Below are positions 1-10,315 of a stretch of 64,000 bases of DNA, piece after piece. Position numbers and translations under genes: made by a program. The notes beneath the pieces are model-generated. The model did not search any database and was not told the DNA's origin. It was given only the letters and a program-made list of their open reading frames with translations. Position 1 is the first letter of the stretch. Every line of letters begins with the position of its first letter. Source of the DNA: Stromatinia cepivora (taxonomy: Eukaryota > Ascomycota > Leotiomycetes > Helotiales > Sclerotiniaceae); the NCBI GenBank assembly GCA_014898415.1, contig RCTD01000006.1, positions 1,054,001 to 1,118,000 on the forward strand. Direction: 5' to 3'.

Positions 1-3000
1 CCACATTTATTCAAAGCATGTCTTTAATCTTCTCGGCTTTGATAGTCGCATTTTACTATAATTGGCTGCTCACACTGGTGACCAGTACTGGGTTAATATT
101 CATCATCGCGTTTTATTTATACACTATTCCCCGATTGGTAAAGATGCTGAAGCAAGTCGAGGAAGCTGATCAGGTGTCATCTTCTATTGCGAGTGAGGTG
201 TTTAGTTCTATTAGGATGGTAGTTGCCTGTGAAGCGGAAGGGAAAATGGCAAAGAGATATGCTGCATGGGTGAAGGAATCTCGGCGGCGAGGTTTACTTA
301 TGTCTCCTTTAGTCGCTGTTCAGCAAGCTCCTGGTATGTTTTCACTAAACTTGGCCACATTGAATGAACTGACCAGCCCTTAGTATTCTTTGCGATTCAT
401 GCGTAGGTCCCCTTGTCATAGCTAATCTTACCTTCCGCTGATCGAGACACTAGTACGTTTGCGATGTCTTTTTGGTTCGCCATCAAATTGTACCTAGAAT
501 CGGAAATTTCTAGCGTCTCAACTATAATTATGTTTGTCCCGTTAAAAAGTCACTTCCCTCGAATGCATGATACTAATGCCCTCTAGTGTCTTATCATCTA
601 TAATGACTATTGTAATGTCTATCGGGGGTATAGCAGCTCCCATTACTGCCGCTGCACAAGCCGCTGGTGCTGCAGGTATACTCTTTAGTATCATTGATGC
701 ACCACAGCCGAAGACAGACGGCGTAAAAGGCCATGAGGTCTCTTCAAGGGAAGATATCGTCCTTGAGAATGTCAATTTTGCATATCCTTTAAGACACGAT
801 GTTAAGGTACTTGACAATCTCAATGTTCGATTTCCAGCTGGGAAATTAACCGCTATTGTCGGAGCATCTGGCTCGGGGAAGAGTACAATTGTCGGATTAA
901 TTGAGAGGTGGTACGAGCTGGATGGAAACCTCACAGATAATGCACTTGTAAGTTTCAAGGCTTGATCGAATGTTCGAAAATTGTCACTGATCAATCACAA
1001 GACGCTTTTCTTCCGAAACGGTACAATCACTGTTGGTGGCCGAAAGCTTCATGAAATTGACTTGAAGTGGTGGAGGTCACAGATAGGACTTGTTCAGCAA
1101 GAACCATTCCTCTTCAATACTACTATCTACCGAAATGTGGAGTATGGTTTAATAGGTACTAAATGGGAACATGAAAGCTACGAAAAGAAGAGGAAGTTGG
1201 TGAGACGAGCTTGTAAAGAGGCCTTTGCAGATGAATTCATTAAGCGACTTCCCGAGGTAAGTTTTACCAACATATCTATGATTCAACTAATGTAAATGGT
1301 TCTAACTTCAACAGGGCTACAATACAATGGTAGGCGACTCTGGGATAAAACTCAGTGGTGGCCAACGACAAAGGTTGGCAATTGCGAGAAGTATTGTCAA
1401 GCAGCCGAAAATACTGATTCTTGACGAAGCAACGAGTGCTATTGATGTCAGGAGTGAGAGGATAGTTCAAGCTGCATTGGATAAAGTCTCAAAGAACCGA
1501 ACTACCATCACAATAGCTCATCGATTATCTACCGTCATCAAGGCAGACAATATTGTCGTCATGAAGAAAGGGCAAGTGGTACAACAGGGGACTCATGAAC
1601 AGCTGTTGAAAGATACCGAAGGTCCGTACTGGGCGCTCGCAAATGCCCAACAGCTAGGTAATGGTGATTTTCCAAGGAAGGGAGTCACTATGTCAAGCGA
1701 TCCAGAGAAACAGCATCTGGACTCGCCGACATTCGAGAGGATCAGTCTCAACCTTGGGGACGATTCATCTAGCTTGGAATCACTGACCCCAATGAAGAAA
1801 CGGAAAACTCCTCTAGGAAGCTTTATACTCTTTCTTTGGGAACAAAAGCCACGATGGATATGGTATATGATAATGTTTCTAAGCTCATTAGGCGCTGGTG
1901 CTTCATTTCCTTTACATGCATTTTTATTCGCCAAACTCATTTCGCTGTTTAATCTATGGGGTCAACTTCTTCAAGCCCAAACCAATTATTGGTGCCTCGT
2001 GTTTACGTTATTGGCCATTGGCGTGGGCATCAGCTATTACGCTCTCGGATGGTCTTCTAACACTGTCTCATTTGTGAGTAATGTCCATCGTATGCCACTC
2101 TAATGACTAATAATGAAACCAGAATATCACAGCTATATATCGCCAAGAATATTTCCAGAATGTACTCTCGAAACCAGTATCATATTATGACGAAGAAGAA
2201 AATTCTGTGGGTAGTCTGACAGCTAGAATGGCGAGTGACCCCACTCAACTTCAGCAGTTACTCGGAATCAATATGGCGATCGTGCTGATCTCCATGTTTA
2301 ATATATTTGGATCTGTGGCAATGTCATTTTACTTCGGCTGGAAACTTACTCTATTAACTGTGGTGACGACAATGCCCATTATTCTAGCTGCAGGATTCTT
2401 TCGACTTCGTTACGAAACCCAATTCGAGAAAATGAATAACGAGGTTTTTGCAGAAAGCTCTAAGTTCGCCACCGAATCTATCGGTGCATTTCGTACGGTG
2501 TCAGCTCTTACTCTAGAGTCGGAGATCTGTGGACGCTATGAAAAGCTTCTGCTAAATTATACCAAGAAAGCTTTCCGCAAAGCTAGATTTTCAACCTTTA
2601 TATTTGCGATGAGTGATAGTATCGCAATACTCTGCATGGCATTTGTTCTCTGGTATGGTGGTCAACTTTTAGCCAGCCATGAGTATACGCCGTTTAACTA
2701 CCTAGTTGTATACTTGGCAGTTGTGCAAGGAAGCACCACCGCAGGCCAATCTTTAAGTTTCGGACCAAATGTTGCTCAAGCTTTTGCAGCAGCAAACCGG
2801 ATTCGTGGTATGAGACCCGAAACTGAAAAAGAGCACGATTCAGTGCTCTATGATTTTGCAGATGCGAATGAAGAGAAAAATTCACGTGGGGTGAAAATTG
2901 AACTCAGGAATGTCTCTTTCAAATACCCTACTCGTGATGTTCCTGTGCTCAATGGACTAGACATGACGATTGAGAAAGGTCAATTTGCAGCCATTGTCGG

Positions 3001-3703
3001 GCCCTCAGGGTGCGGCAAAACGAGTATTATATCCTTACTCGAGCGATTTTACCAGATACAGAGTGGTCAAATTCTTTACCAAGACACGAATATCAAGGAT
3101 ATTTCTCTATATGAATATCGTAAATCCATCTCCCTAGTCGCGCAAGAAGCTTCTTTATTCGAAGGGTCGATCCGCGAAAACATTCTCCTGGGTGTCCCGG
3201 ATGAAGAAGAAATCTCAGATACAACACTTCATCAAATATGTCGCGATGCCGAAATCCATGATTTTATCTCCTCGCTCCCTGAAGGTTACAATACCGTCGT
3301 TGGAGCCCATGGCGTCGCATTATCGGGTGGTCAAAAACAACGAATTGCTATTGCACGAGCTTTGATTCGAAATCCAAGATTATTGTTATTAGATGAAGCA
3401 ACATCGAATTTGGATTCTGAGACAGAGAGAAGTGTACAGTCGGTTTTTGAGAGGACGGGGAGGGGGAGGACTATGGTTGTTGTGGCGCATAGGTTGGCGA
3501 CGGTGCAGAATGCGGATATTATTTTTGTGCTGGGGGAGGGAGGGGGTGTGGTGGAGAAGGGTAGTCATGGGCAGTTGTTGGGGATGAGAGGATTGTATTG
3601 GCAGATGGTATGCTGTTTCCCTGCTGTTTTGATGGCTGGTTTTGGTTGTGGAGTTAATGCTAATTATTCGTTGTAGTGTCAAGCGCAAGCTTTGGATCGG
3701 TGA
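1..3703 (+). CDS. ABCB-type full-size multidrug exporter (5' end outside window)
   Basis: The visible part (about 1107 residues) holds the end of transmembrane domain 1, nucleotide-binding domain 1, transmembrane domain 2 and nucleotide-binding domain 2, the order of full-length ABCB/MDR exporters such as fungal Pmd1 homologues. NBD1 shows Walker [10 protein letters not shown], signature LSGGQ, Walker B ILILDEAT and an AHR H-loop; NBD2 shows [13 protein letters not shown] and LLLLDEATS. Both ATP sites look intact. Inferred exons: 1-333, 384-402, 454-540, 587-947, 1002-1256, 1315-2073, 2123-3607, 3677-3703; all joins keep frame. The 541-586 intron contains a perfect TACTAAT branch site. Exon 384-402 is a 19-bp microexon, needed to restore the transmembrane sequence reading APVFFAIHATFAMSFW. 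The likely role is ATP-driven efflux of hydrophobic compounds at the plasma membrane; the substrate cannot be told from sequence. Confidence 0.9.
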
Positions 3704-5394
3704 GTTTGAGGTTTGTTATTTGGATGTCTCATGGTAATTCGGTGTTATCATTTTGCGGGCGTATGGGTTATCGGTCTCACATAGCAACTCTGGTGTAGTA
3801 GGCGTGCTAGGTCTTATTAGAATGTACAATCAAAACTCAATATTGGGAGTTCTTTTACCCTATGAGCAGTATCTGAACTTTATGCGCGCTATTGATCCAA
3901 ATAGTTTGATGATACGATGAAGTTTGGGACAATGACCATTGAAAACGCGATATCGATATTTCATCATTGCTTCTCGTTATAGCCCGAATTCTTAACATCC
4001 GAGGAAGAAAGGAGAAACCCTTATCTGCAACACAAATGGAGGAATGAGAGAGAAAGTGATTCTTAGTATGCAGTGTATTTACCGTTTAAGCGGTCTTATA
4101 CTGTGTATGTGACGTTACTATGTACATGGTGATATTACACCGTGTAACAATCGCATATCAAAATGCAGACACGCAACAAAACAAGATAGGTCACGAGATA
4201 ATCACGAGATTGATGAGGCTTGTTTGCACTGCCACTTCCAAATGCAAACGCACCGGAGGTAGACGAGATTAGATTTCGGTGCACCTGTATCACGGCTCGG
4301 GTTCTCAAGAGCCAAACAGACACTGGAAGGTGAAGTAGTCGATATCACGAAGTCAAGCGTTATTTTTGGAGCTTGATCGTAGTTAACATTGAGGTTCTAG
4401 CCTTCTCATCAGCAGTGACCCGCGTCCCAAAATCACAAGTGTTGCTTGGCCATTCCTTCTCAAGACCTTCGTAATGTAAAGTGAAATCTTCTCGACTCGA
4501 TCATACCAGCTTCATTGGTGGATTCAAGCGTCAAGAAAAACAAGCATAGCAAACAAAGTTGCACGAGAAAAGGTATTCGTGGACGCAAGCATGATGTTAG
4601 TCTTCTTGAATAGTTTTCCTATATATGGCTATCGTAGTATCAACGACGATTATTCTGGATGGTTTGCGACTAATCCAAAAAAAAAATCCCTGGAGTCTAT
4701 ATCGAGGAGAATAGGAAACCCCAGCAATGACGTGGGTCACACTGCATGATATCTCCGACATTGATCATCATTCTCAAATTTGGAAGCGAATATGTTAAAC
4801 AGACAACTAAATGGCGGTATAGTATAGATATGGGCGAAGCCTTTTGACAAGGAGAGCCGAGCAGAGGTAGTTTAACCATTGGCTAGAAAAGTTGTTTGCA
4901 GTACAAGTAGACATATAGGAGACCTGAACGTGATGCAATCTCCCGACTCTGCGAGTCGTCAGCCATGCGTTATGTTTTGTTTTTGTATGAGCATCCGATT
5001 CTGAATAAATCCTGTAGAAGTCCGAATTCGTATGCGAGGCTATCAGAAAGTGGTCTAAGCCAATATGATTAAATAAAACCAACTTGTGGCGCCCGGGATT
5101 TGCAAGATTTACTTGGCCGCCGATGACCTATCGAACGGCATATGTGGCGCCCTCCAGGCACTTCGCGGCTTCCTATGCAACATACCGAAAACGTACCCAT
5201 CCAGATTTACCTGCTTGTTACAGCACAAGAAGAAGCAAGTATGAACATGACTGTGAGTCATTTATTCCAATGAAAGATCGTGGCGCAAGAAACGGGTTTT
5301 GATGTGCGGATAGTTGCATCACGCTGCTTTATGCCTTAAAACGTGATGCATCTAAGGAAAAAGGAATTTTATCCAAAGCGCTCGATAGTTCGAG
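3704..5394. other. Intergenic region without recognised gene
   Basis: About 1.7 kb between the ABC exporter and the retroelement. Open frames here are short, overlap on both strands and resemble no family I know. The start probably holds the exporter's 3' UTR. The only structure I noted is a 9-bp inverted repeat at 5315-5350. Confidence 0.5.
5315..5350. repeat. 9-bp perfect inverted repeat with 18-bp spacer
   Basis: TGCATCACG at 5315-5323 is answered by CGTGATGCA at 5342-5350. Before the retroelement inserted, this lay about 100 bp upstream of the gene now starting at 9341, so a paired regulator site is possible. Function is inference only. Confidence 0.4.
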
Positions 5395-5399
5395 CCTAC
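5395..5399. repeat. Target-site duplication, left copy (CCTAC)
   Basis: CCTAC directly precedes the left LTR and recurs directly after the right LTR at 9283-9287. Five base pairs is the usual duplication length for Ty1/copia integrases. Confidence 0.75.
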
Positions 5400-5928
5400 T
5401 CTTGGAGGAGGTTGATTGGTTAATAATAATGAATAATATAATAATAATACTATTCACTATTATTATAGTGGAAGACTTAGTTATATAGCTTAAAAGGGTA
5501 ATCGAATATATAATGGTTGAAGTCAAAATATGAGTGTATTGAATATTGAATTTATTTTGCTTGTTTTTCAGAAGAATTCTTTGAAGAAAATCTTCTTATT
5601 TATAGTATTTGATAAGATTCTATGAAATTCTATAATATTCTATGATTATAAATAAGATCGATTTAAATCGAATCTTATAGAATCATTTTATATAATGAAA
5701 TGAAATAGTAACCAATAATATTTAACCTTAGAAATAAGAAAGTTCTATACGCTTCCATCACATTCTATTCCATTATAAATCATTCTAGTATGATATATGA
5801 TCGAAATTTCATATAATAATAAAATTTAATAGTATTAAATTATATTATTAATATATCACGTGATCATATAACCATCGGTTCGGTTAATATTATTAAGTGA
5901 TTTAATAAACTTATTAGAAATTCTTATA
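5400..5928 (-). repeat. LTR, 3' copy in element orientation
   Basis: A 529-bp AT-rich direct repeat identical by reading to 8754-9282. Both contain a CACGTG hexamer near their right end and an internal IR-prone run around ATCGATTTAAATCGAAT. Confidence 0.9.
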
Positions 5929-5943
5929 CACCCCCTTAATAAG
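5929..5943 (-). other. Polypurine tract of the retroelement
   Basis: Read on the minus strand, the bases before the 3' LTR are TTATTAAGGGGGTG: a short purine run where plus-strand DNA synthesis would be primed. Position matches the family layout. Confidence 0.6.
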
Positions 5944-5980
5944 TATATTAAATATTTTAATAATATCAATATAAATTAAT

Positions 5981-6236
5981 CTGTTTTAAAAATTCGATTA
6001 ATTTAATTCGAGCTAATGGCTTAGTAAGGCCATCGGCTTCTTGATCATTAGTTGATGTATAAATCAGATTTAGATCGTCTGAATTTATAATATGCTTTGA
6101 ATTCAATAAAATCGCCTAAATCCTTTATTTTATAAACCCATCTAGTTTTAAGGGTTTTATTATTATTAGGATTATTAATAATATCCCAGGTTTTATTCAG
6201 TTCAAGGGTATTTATTTCATAATCCATAGCTTTTAA
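5981..6236 (-). pseudogene. Reverse transcriptase start and RNase H tail remnants of the copia element
   Basis: Immediately after the stop of the gag frame the same reading frame continues with the conserved opening of copia reverse transcriptase (LKAMDYEI, TRWVYKIKD). Near 6097 it jumps to the end of RNase H (TNDQEADGLTKPL). The polymerase core between them is missing, which indicates an internal deletion. The TGA at 6237-6239 stands where relatives have Trp, a G-to-A change on the coding strand. Confidence 0.8.
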
Positions 6237-8276
6237 TCAATATTCTTTATCCGGTGAGCTAATTGCTTCTTTATAGGATTTTGGTTCGATTAATATATGA
6301 TCAGGCTTTTTAATAATAATTTTATTATTATTTTTAAGCTGAGTATCGAAAGTTAATTGAAGGTTTTTCGAATTTTCATCGTCGATTTCGAATTGTACCC
6401 CCTTATTAATCGAATTAAAATACCCAGAAAGAGCTAGGCCATAATATGATACTCCATTATGATCATATGAAAGTCCTTTATTTTCAGGTTTTAACCCTCT
6501 AATTCGTTTAGAGGTTCGAATTTCAGGTTTTTCAGGGGTTCCTTCCTCGATTTCATTATTTGAGCGTCCTGATTCGACTATTCTCTCTTCGGGAATTGGG
6601 TTTTGTACTATAATTGAAGTTGAATTTTCTTCTTCTTCATTTATGGTATTAATAGGTTCGAAATCAGGGCTTTCTTCTTCCAAAATATTTAAATCCTGAT
6701 TTTTATATTCATCGGAATATTTTAAATTCCCTTGAATATTTAGACTGAATTTTTCGAATTTATTCGATATATCGGGAATATCAGAGGGTTTTCGACTTAT
6801 TATTTGATGGAATTTGCCGAATTTGCCTGATTCGCATATATTTAAATCAGATATATTATTTTCTGATTTAATATTCAAGGATTTAATTAAACGATCCTTA
6901 TTAATGTGATCTAATCTTTTGTACATTAGGTTTAAATCGATTTTATTGGCTAATAGCTCTGTTTTTTCAGATTCAGAGTTATTTTCAATGCTTTTGATAT
7001 ATTTAGAATTTATTTTAAAATCTAAATAATAAGCATTATTGACCCAGGGAGCTGTAATTTTAATATTATACCTTTTATGGATTAGATTGATTTTATTTCC
7101 TGGTGGTATAATATGACTAGCCCAGCCCTTAGTAGCTATTTTATTTGAGCTAATTATAGTTGTAGCTAATTTTGGTATATAATATACCCCTTGAATAATA
7201 ACTTCTGAATTATTATTAATAATAATTGGAATATCACCTATTCCTTCGATTGAAGTATTTTCACCATTGGCTATAGTGATATATTGATTTTTCAATGGTT
7301 TATAATTAATAAACCATTCCTTATTAGGGCAATAATGTTCTGTAGCTCCTGAATCTAATATGAATTTGTATTTCGAAATATTGACTGAATTAGCTAGTCG
7401 AATATTATGATTTACAGTCATTAATTGCTTGTTTGAAAGAGGGTTCTTTTTATTCGAATTATTATTCGAATCAGAATTGGATTGCTTATTATTATTACCC
7501 TTATTATTCTTTAATTCAGGGTATTTAATAAAGCATTTAGATTCTAAATGACCCTTCTTCCGGCAATGACTACAATAAGGAGTTTTATTATTTTTAAAAC
7601 TAGCCTTATTTGCGTTGAGGTCTATATTAGATTTCATTCTAGCCTCTTCGGATATTAATTCAGAAAATAAATTATCTAAATCAATATTATTATTATTAGC
7701 TAATTCTTTAGCTAATTCTTCGTATTTTCGAGAGGCAAAACCATCGAATGAACTAGGTAGGCCTCTAAAAAGGAACCATGCAATAAAGGCCTTCGGAATT
7801 TCGTATTTCATCGATTTTAAATAGTTATATGATGATTGGATAGAATTAGTATATTCATCCATTCCATCAGAACTATTATAATTAGATTCTATTAATTTAT
7901 TTAGATATCTCCCCATTAATTCTAAGGATGATTCTCCAAATATTTTATTAATAGATTCCCAAAGGGTTTTAGCCGAATTTTTATCTTTAAATCTTTCGAC
8001 TAATTCGAAGCTAATTATAGATTTAATAGCTCCTAAAGCCCTTTTTTCATTTCGAAGATATTCAGAGGTTCTTTCATTAAATCTAATAGCTAATTCAGGG
8101 CTATAAGGTTCTCCTTTTTCATTAATATATAATGATTTATTTGGAGGAGTTTCGGAACCATCGATATAAGGCATAAAACCATTAATTTCAAGGTATAATT
8201 TAGCCTTATTTATCCATTCAATATAATTGGACCTCCCTTTCAAGGGTTCTCCTTTAAAATTTATACCGGAAGCCAT
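6237..8276 (-). CDS. Gag-protease polyprotein of the deleted copia element
   Basis: A 679-residue frame. The N-terminal ~200 residues are a copia-type Gag (UBN2-like) region. A CCHC zinc knuckle (CSHCRKKGHLESKC) follows near residue 236, then a retroviral-type aspartic protease motif, DSGATEHYC, near residue 308. The pre-integrase region is recognisable (HINKDRLIKSL, then GKFHQI), but the first integrase catalytic Asp position reads Asn (LNIQGN) and the rest of the integrase core is gone. The frame then passes into the acidic linker with an RTSKRIRGLKPENKG element that precedes reverse transcriptase in relatives. Such a Gag could still form particles, which is inference. Codon use is far more AT-rich than in host genes. 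Confidence 0.85.
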   Translation of the reverse strand: MASGINFKGEPLKGRSNYIEWINKAKLYLEINGFMPYIDGSETPPNKSLYINEKGEPYSPELAIRFNERTSEYLRNEKRALGAIKSIISFELVERFKDKNSAKTLWESINKIFGESSLELMGRYLNKLIESNYNSSDGMDEYTNSIQSSYNYLKSMKYEIPKAFIAWFLFRGLPSSFDGFASRKYEELAKELANNNNIDLDNLFSELISEEARMKSNIDLNANKASFKNNKTPYCSHCRKKGHLESKCFIKYPELKNNKGNNNKQSNSDSNNNSNKKNPLSNKQLMTVNHNIRLANSVNISKYKFILDSGATEHYCPNKEWFINYKPLKNQYITIANGENTSIEGIGDIPIIINNNSEVIIQGVYYIPKLATTIISSNKIATKGWASHIIPPGNKINLIHKRYNIKITAPWVNNAYYLDFKINSKYIKSIENNSESEKTELLANKIDLNLMYKRLDHINKDRLIKSLNIKSENNISDLNICESGKFGKFHQIISRKPSDIPDISNKFEKFSLNIQGNLKYSDEYKNQDLNILEEESPDFEPINTINEEEENSTSIIVQNPIPEERIVESGRSNNEIEEGTPEKPEIRTSKRIRGLKPENKGLSYDHNGVSYYGLALSGYFNSINKGVQFEIDDENSKNLQLTFDTQLKNNNKIIIKKPDHILIEPKSYKEAISSPDKEY

Positions 8277-8741
8277 TTTTAAGCCTTTATATATAAGCTA
8301 TATGGACTTTTAATCTGATATAAAATTAATACTAATTTTTATGAATTTAGTATTAAAATTTTGAATGAATTTCGATTATGATTCGAATTGATATCGAAAT
8401 TAATTCGATTAAAAATTATAAACCAGCCACCTCTTAAATTAGATCTTTATTTTAAACTATATAAAATGAAGCCTAATCAAGCTAGGGCACCTTGGTATGA
8501 AGGAATTGATATATCACCCGCTATGGGTAGCGTATAGCTTAAATATATCGTCTAGGGACCTAATTTTATTCGCTCAATTAGGTTTAGCTTCAGGGACGCA
8601 GGCCTCAGGGTTTATTTTCGATGGTATTTCAATATAATATCGATATTATATTGATATAATTATATTCGACGGCTTAATAGCTATAATATTATAGCTTTAA
8701 ATCAAGCCAATACCCTTTTTAAGCTAGTTATTTAACTAGCC

Positions 8742-8753
8742 GGGCTCATAACC
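8742..8753 (-). other. Primer-binding site for an initiator tRNA-Met half
   Basis: On the minus strand GGTTATGAGCCC directly follows the 5' LTR. It is complementary to GGGCUCAUAACC, the anticodon arm of eukaryotic initiator tRNA-Met. Priming by an internally cleaved tRNA half is known from Drosophila copia; the distance of zero bases from the LTR fixes the LTR boundary. Confidence 0.85.
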
Positions 8754-9282
8754 TCTTGGAGGAGGTTGATTGGTTAATAATAATGAATAATATAATAATA
8801 ATACTATTCACTATTATTATAGTGGAAGACTTAGTTATATAGCTTAAAAGGGTAATCGAATATATAATGGTTGAAGTCAAAATATGAGTGTATTGAATAT
8901 TGAATTTATTTTGCTTGTTTTTCAGAAGAATTCTTTGAAGAAAATCTTCTTATTTATAGTATTTGATAAGATTCTATGAAATTCTATAATATTCTATGAT
9001 TATAAATAAGATCGATTTAAATCGAATCTTATAGAATCATTTTATATAATGAAATGAAATAGTAACCAATAATATTTAACCTTAGAAATAAGAAAGTTCT
9101 ATACGCTTCCATCACATTCTATTCCATTATAAATCATTCTAGTATGATATATGATCGAAATTTCATATAATAATAAAATTTAATAGTATTAAATTATATT
9201 ATTAATATATCACGTGATCATATAACCATCGGTTCGGTTAATATTATTAAGTGATTTAATAAACTTATTAGAAATTCTTATA
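8754..9282 (-). repeat. LTR, 5' copy in element orientation
   Basis: A 529-bp repeat identical by reading to 5400-5928. As the 5' LTR it should carry the element's promoter, firing towards lower coordinates, that is away from the gene at 9341. Confidence 0.9.
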
Positions 9283-9287
9283 CCTAC
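9283..9287. repeat. Target-site duplication, right copy (CCTAC)
   Basis: Matches 5395-5399. The next 53 bases lead to the start codon at 9341. Confidence 0.75.
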
Positions 9288-9309
9288 ATATACTGACATC
9301 GAAGACGCC

Positions 9310-9348
9310 ATGAGTTTCCAGCACAAACCAACCTTAGACGATGTTTGA
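9310..9348 (+). promoter_or_regulatory. Short upstream ORF overlapping the next start codon
   Basis: An ATG at 9310 opens a 12-codon frame ending in TGA at 9346-9348. It overlaps the ATG at 9341 out of frame. If included in the transcript it would reduce initiation at 9341. With the retroelement just upstream, the present transcription start is unknown. Confidence 0.35.
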
Positions 9349-10315
9349 CAATATTTCGGTCTCGGGAACTTCTCCCATAACCTTTAAAATGGATTATAGT
9401 GTACCCATGACACCGTTTGATACTCCTCCAACTGTTAGCTATCCAACTCCAATGACATTCAAAAAGATCCCGCAAGATGAAAGACCCATCATTCAACTCC
9501 ACGATGCGGCAACGTTTGAAGGCCAGCAAATTGGCGCTATCATTTCAGTCAAGAGAACATTGAAACCTACGGCTTTCTATCCATCTCTCGCCAAAGTCGG
9601 CGATTATGTCGAAGTTTTGGCACATTATAATGTCAATCAAGTTGAGGTGAAGAGTATTCGTACTGGTATGACAGGAACTATTGATTGGGAGGATTTACTT
9701 CCGGTTCCGTATGATGGCAAATGCGGCTGTTTGAACGGAGGATGTCGATGCATTTATGAGAGCTGGCAACCATATTCTGCGCGCCATCCGCTAAGATCGA
9801 TGCCCATATATGGCAGTCAGGATATGAGCGGAATGTATGGTATGATATCTGGCTTTCCCATCATGGAGGACCGAGCACAGGTCGAAGGCATGTTCACCAA
9901 TACTTACTCGTCGATAGTATCGATGCCTCTTCAAACGCTTATTTCTCCAAATCCGCTATTCCAGCTTGGCAATGTTGCAACAGAGACACACCTGGAAGTA
10001 AGTGATCCCTTAACGATTTCCGGACAGACGCCCGGTGCCATCTTAGCTGTCAAGCACCACGCCCATTATCCTCATGACTTTGGTCCTATTCTCGAAATCG
10101 AAATCGGAGATCGTTGTAGGTATCTCGAGGCCTGCGAGCGAGGTTGGGGCAAGGTGAAGGTTAGGAATCTTCGCACTGGGAAGCAAGGATATTTGCGATG
10201 GGAAGTTTTCAAACCCGTCAGTACGAGGAATAAATGTTCCTGTCATAATGGTTATTGCCATTGTGAGTATGAGGACTTTGAAAAAAGCAGAGCCTATTGC
10301 GAGGCTCAAAGATGA
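9341..10315 (+). CDS. Protein with two SH3-like/Cys-rich modules, function unknown
   Basis: A 324-residue, intronless frame. Two copies of one module are visible, at about residues 65-140 and 232-311. Each runs GAI-x2-VK, then a VGD/IGD turn, a V-x-(S/N)-(I/L)-RTG motif, an aromatic W-E strand and a closing K-C-x-C-x-N-G-x-C-x-C-x-YE motif. The short beta-strand pattern suggests an SH3-like barrel capped by a four-Cys, possibly metal-binding, tail; this fold call is inference. There is no signal peptide or membrane segment. The next gene (11421-12078) carries one copy of the same module, so the pair probably arose by tandem duplication. A retroelement lies 58 bp upstream of the start and may have replaced its promoter. 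I do not recognise a named family. Confidence 0.75.
   Translation: MFDNISVSGTSPITFKMDYSVPMTPFDTPPTVSYPTPMTFKKIPQDERPIIQLHDAATFEGQQIGAIISVKRTLKPTAFYPSLAKVGDYVEVLAHYNVNQVEVKSIRTGMTGTIDWEDLLPVPYDGKCGCLNGGCRCIYESWQPYSARHPLRSMPIYGSQDMSGMYGMISGFPIMEDRAQVEGMFTNTYSSIVSMPLQTLISPNPLFQLGNVATETHLEVSDPLTISGQTPGAILAVKHHAHYPHDFGPILEIEIGDRCRYLEACERGWGKVKVRNLRTGKQGYLRWEVFKPVSTRNKCSCHNGYCHCEYEDFEKSRAYCEAQR

Larger units (their letters stand above)
5400..9282 (-). mobile_element. Non-autonomous Ty1/copia-type LTR retrotransposon
   Basis: A 3883-bp element bounded by two 529-bp direct repeats and a CCTAC target duplication, oriented on the minus strand. In element order it has 5' LTR (8754-9282), primer-binding site matching the anticodon arm of initiator tRNA-Met (8742-8753), a gag/protease frame (8276-6237), scraps of reverse transcriptase and RNase H (6236-5981), a polypurine tract (about 5943-5929) and 3' LTR (5400-5928). 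Integrase core, most of reverse transcriptase and most of RNase H are absent, so it cannot move unaided. The two LTRs are identical by reading, which points to recent insertion. The gag-type frame order and the tRNA-half primer identify the superfamily. LTR ends (TCTT...TATA on the plus strand) are not canonical TG...CA. Confidence 0.9.

Noticed and set aside
4807..5082. 91-codon minus-strand frame
   Set aside because: No domain, and it overlaps another unsupported frame; treated as noise.
5084..5302. 72-codon Arg-rich plus-strand frame
   Set aside because: No similarity I can name, no splice or leader context; likely chance in a locally GC-richer stretch.
5400..9282. Gypsy-type (Ty3) retroelement
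   Set aside because: The UBN2-like Gag, the DSGATEHYC protease, the pre-integrase region and the TNDQEADGLTKPL tail are copia-type; primer site also fits copia.
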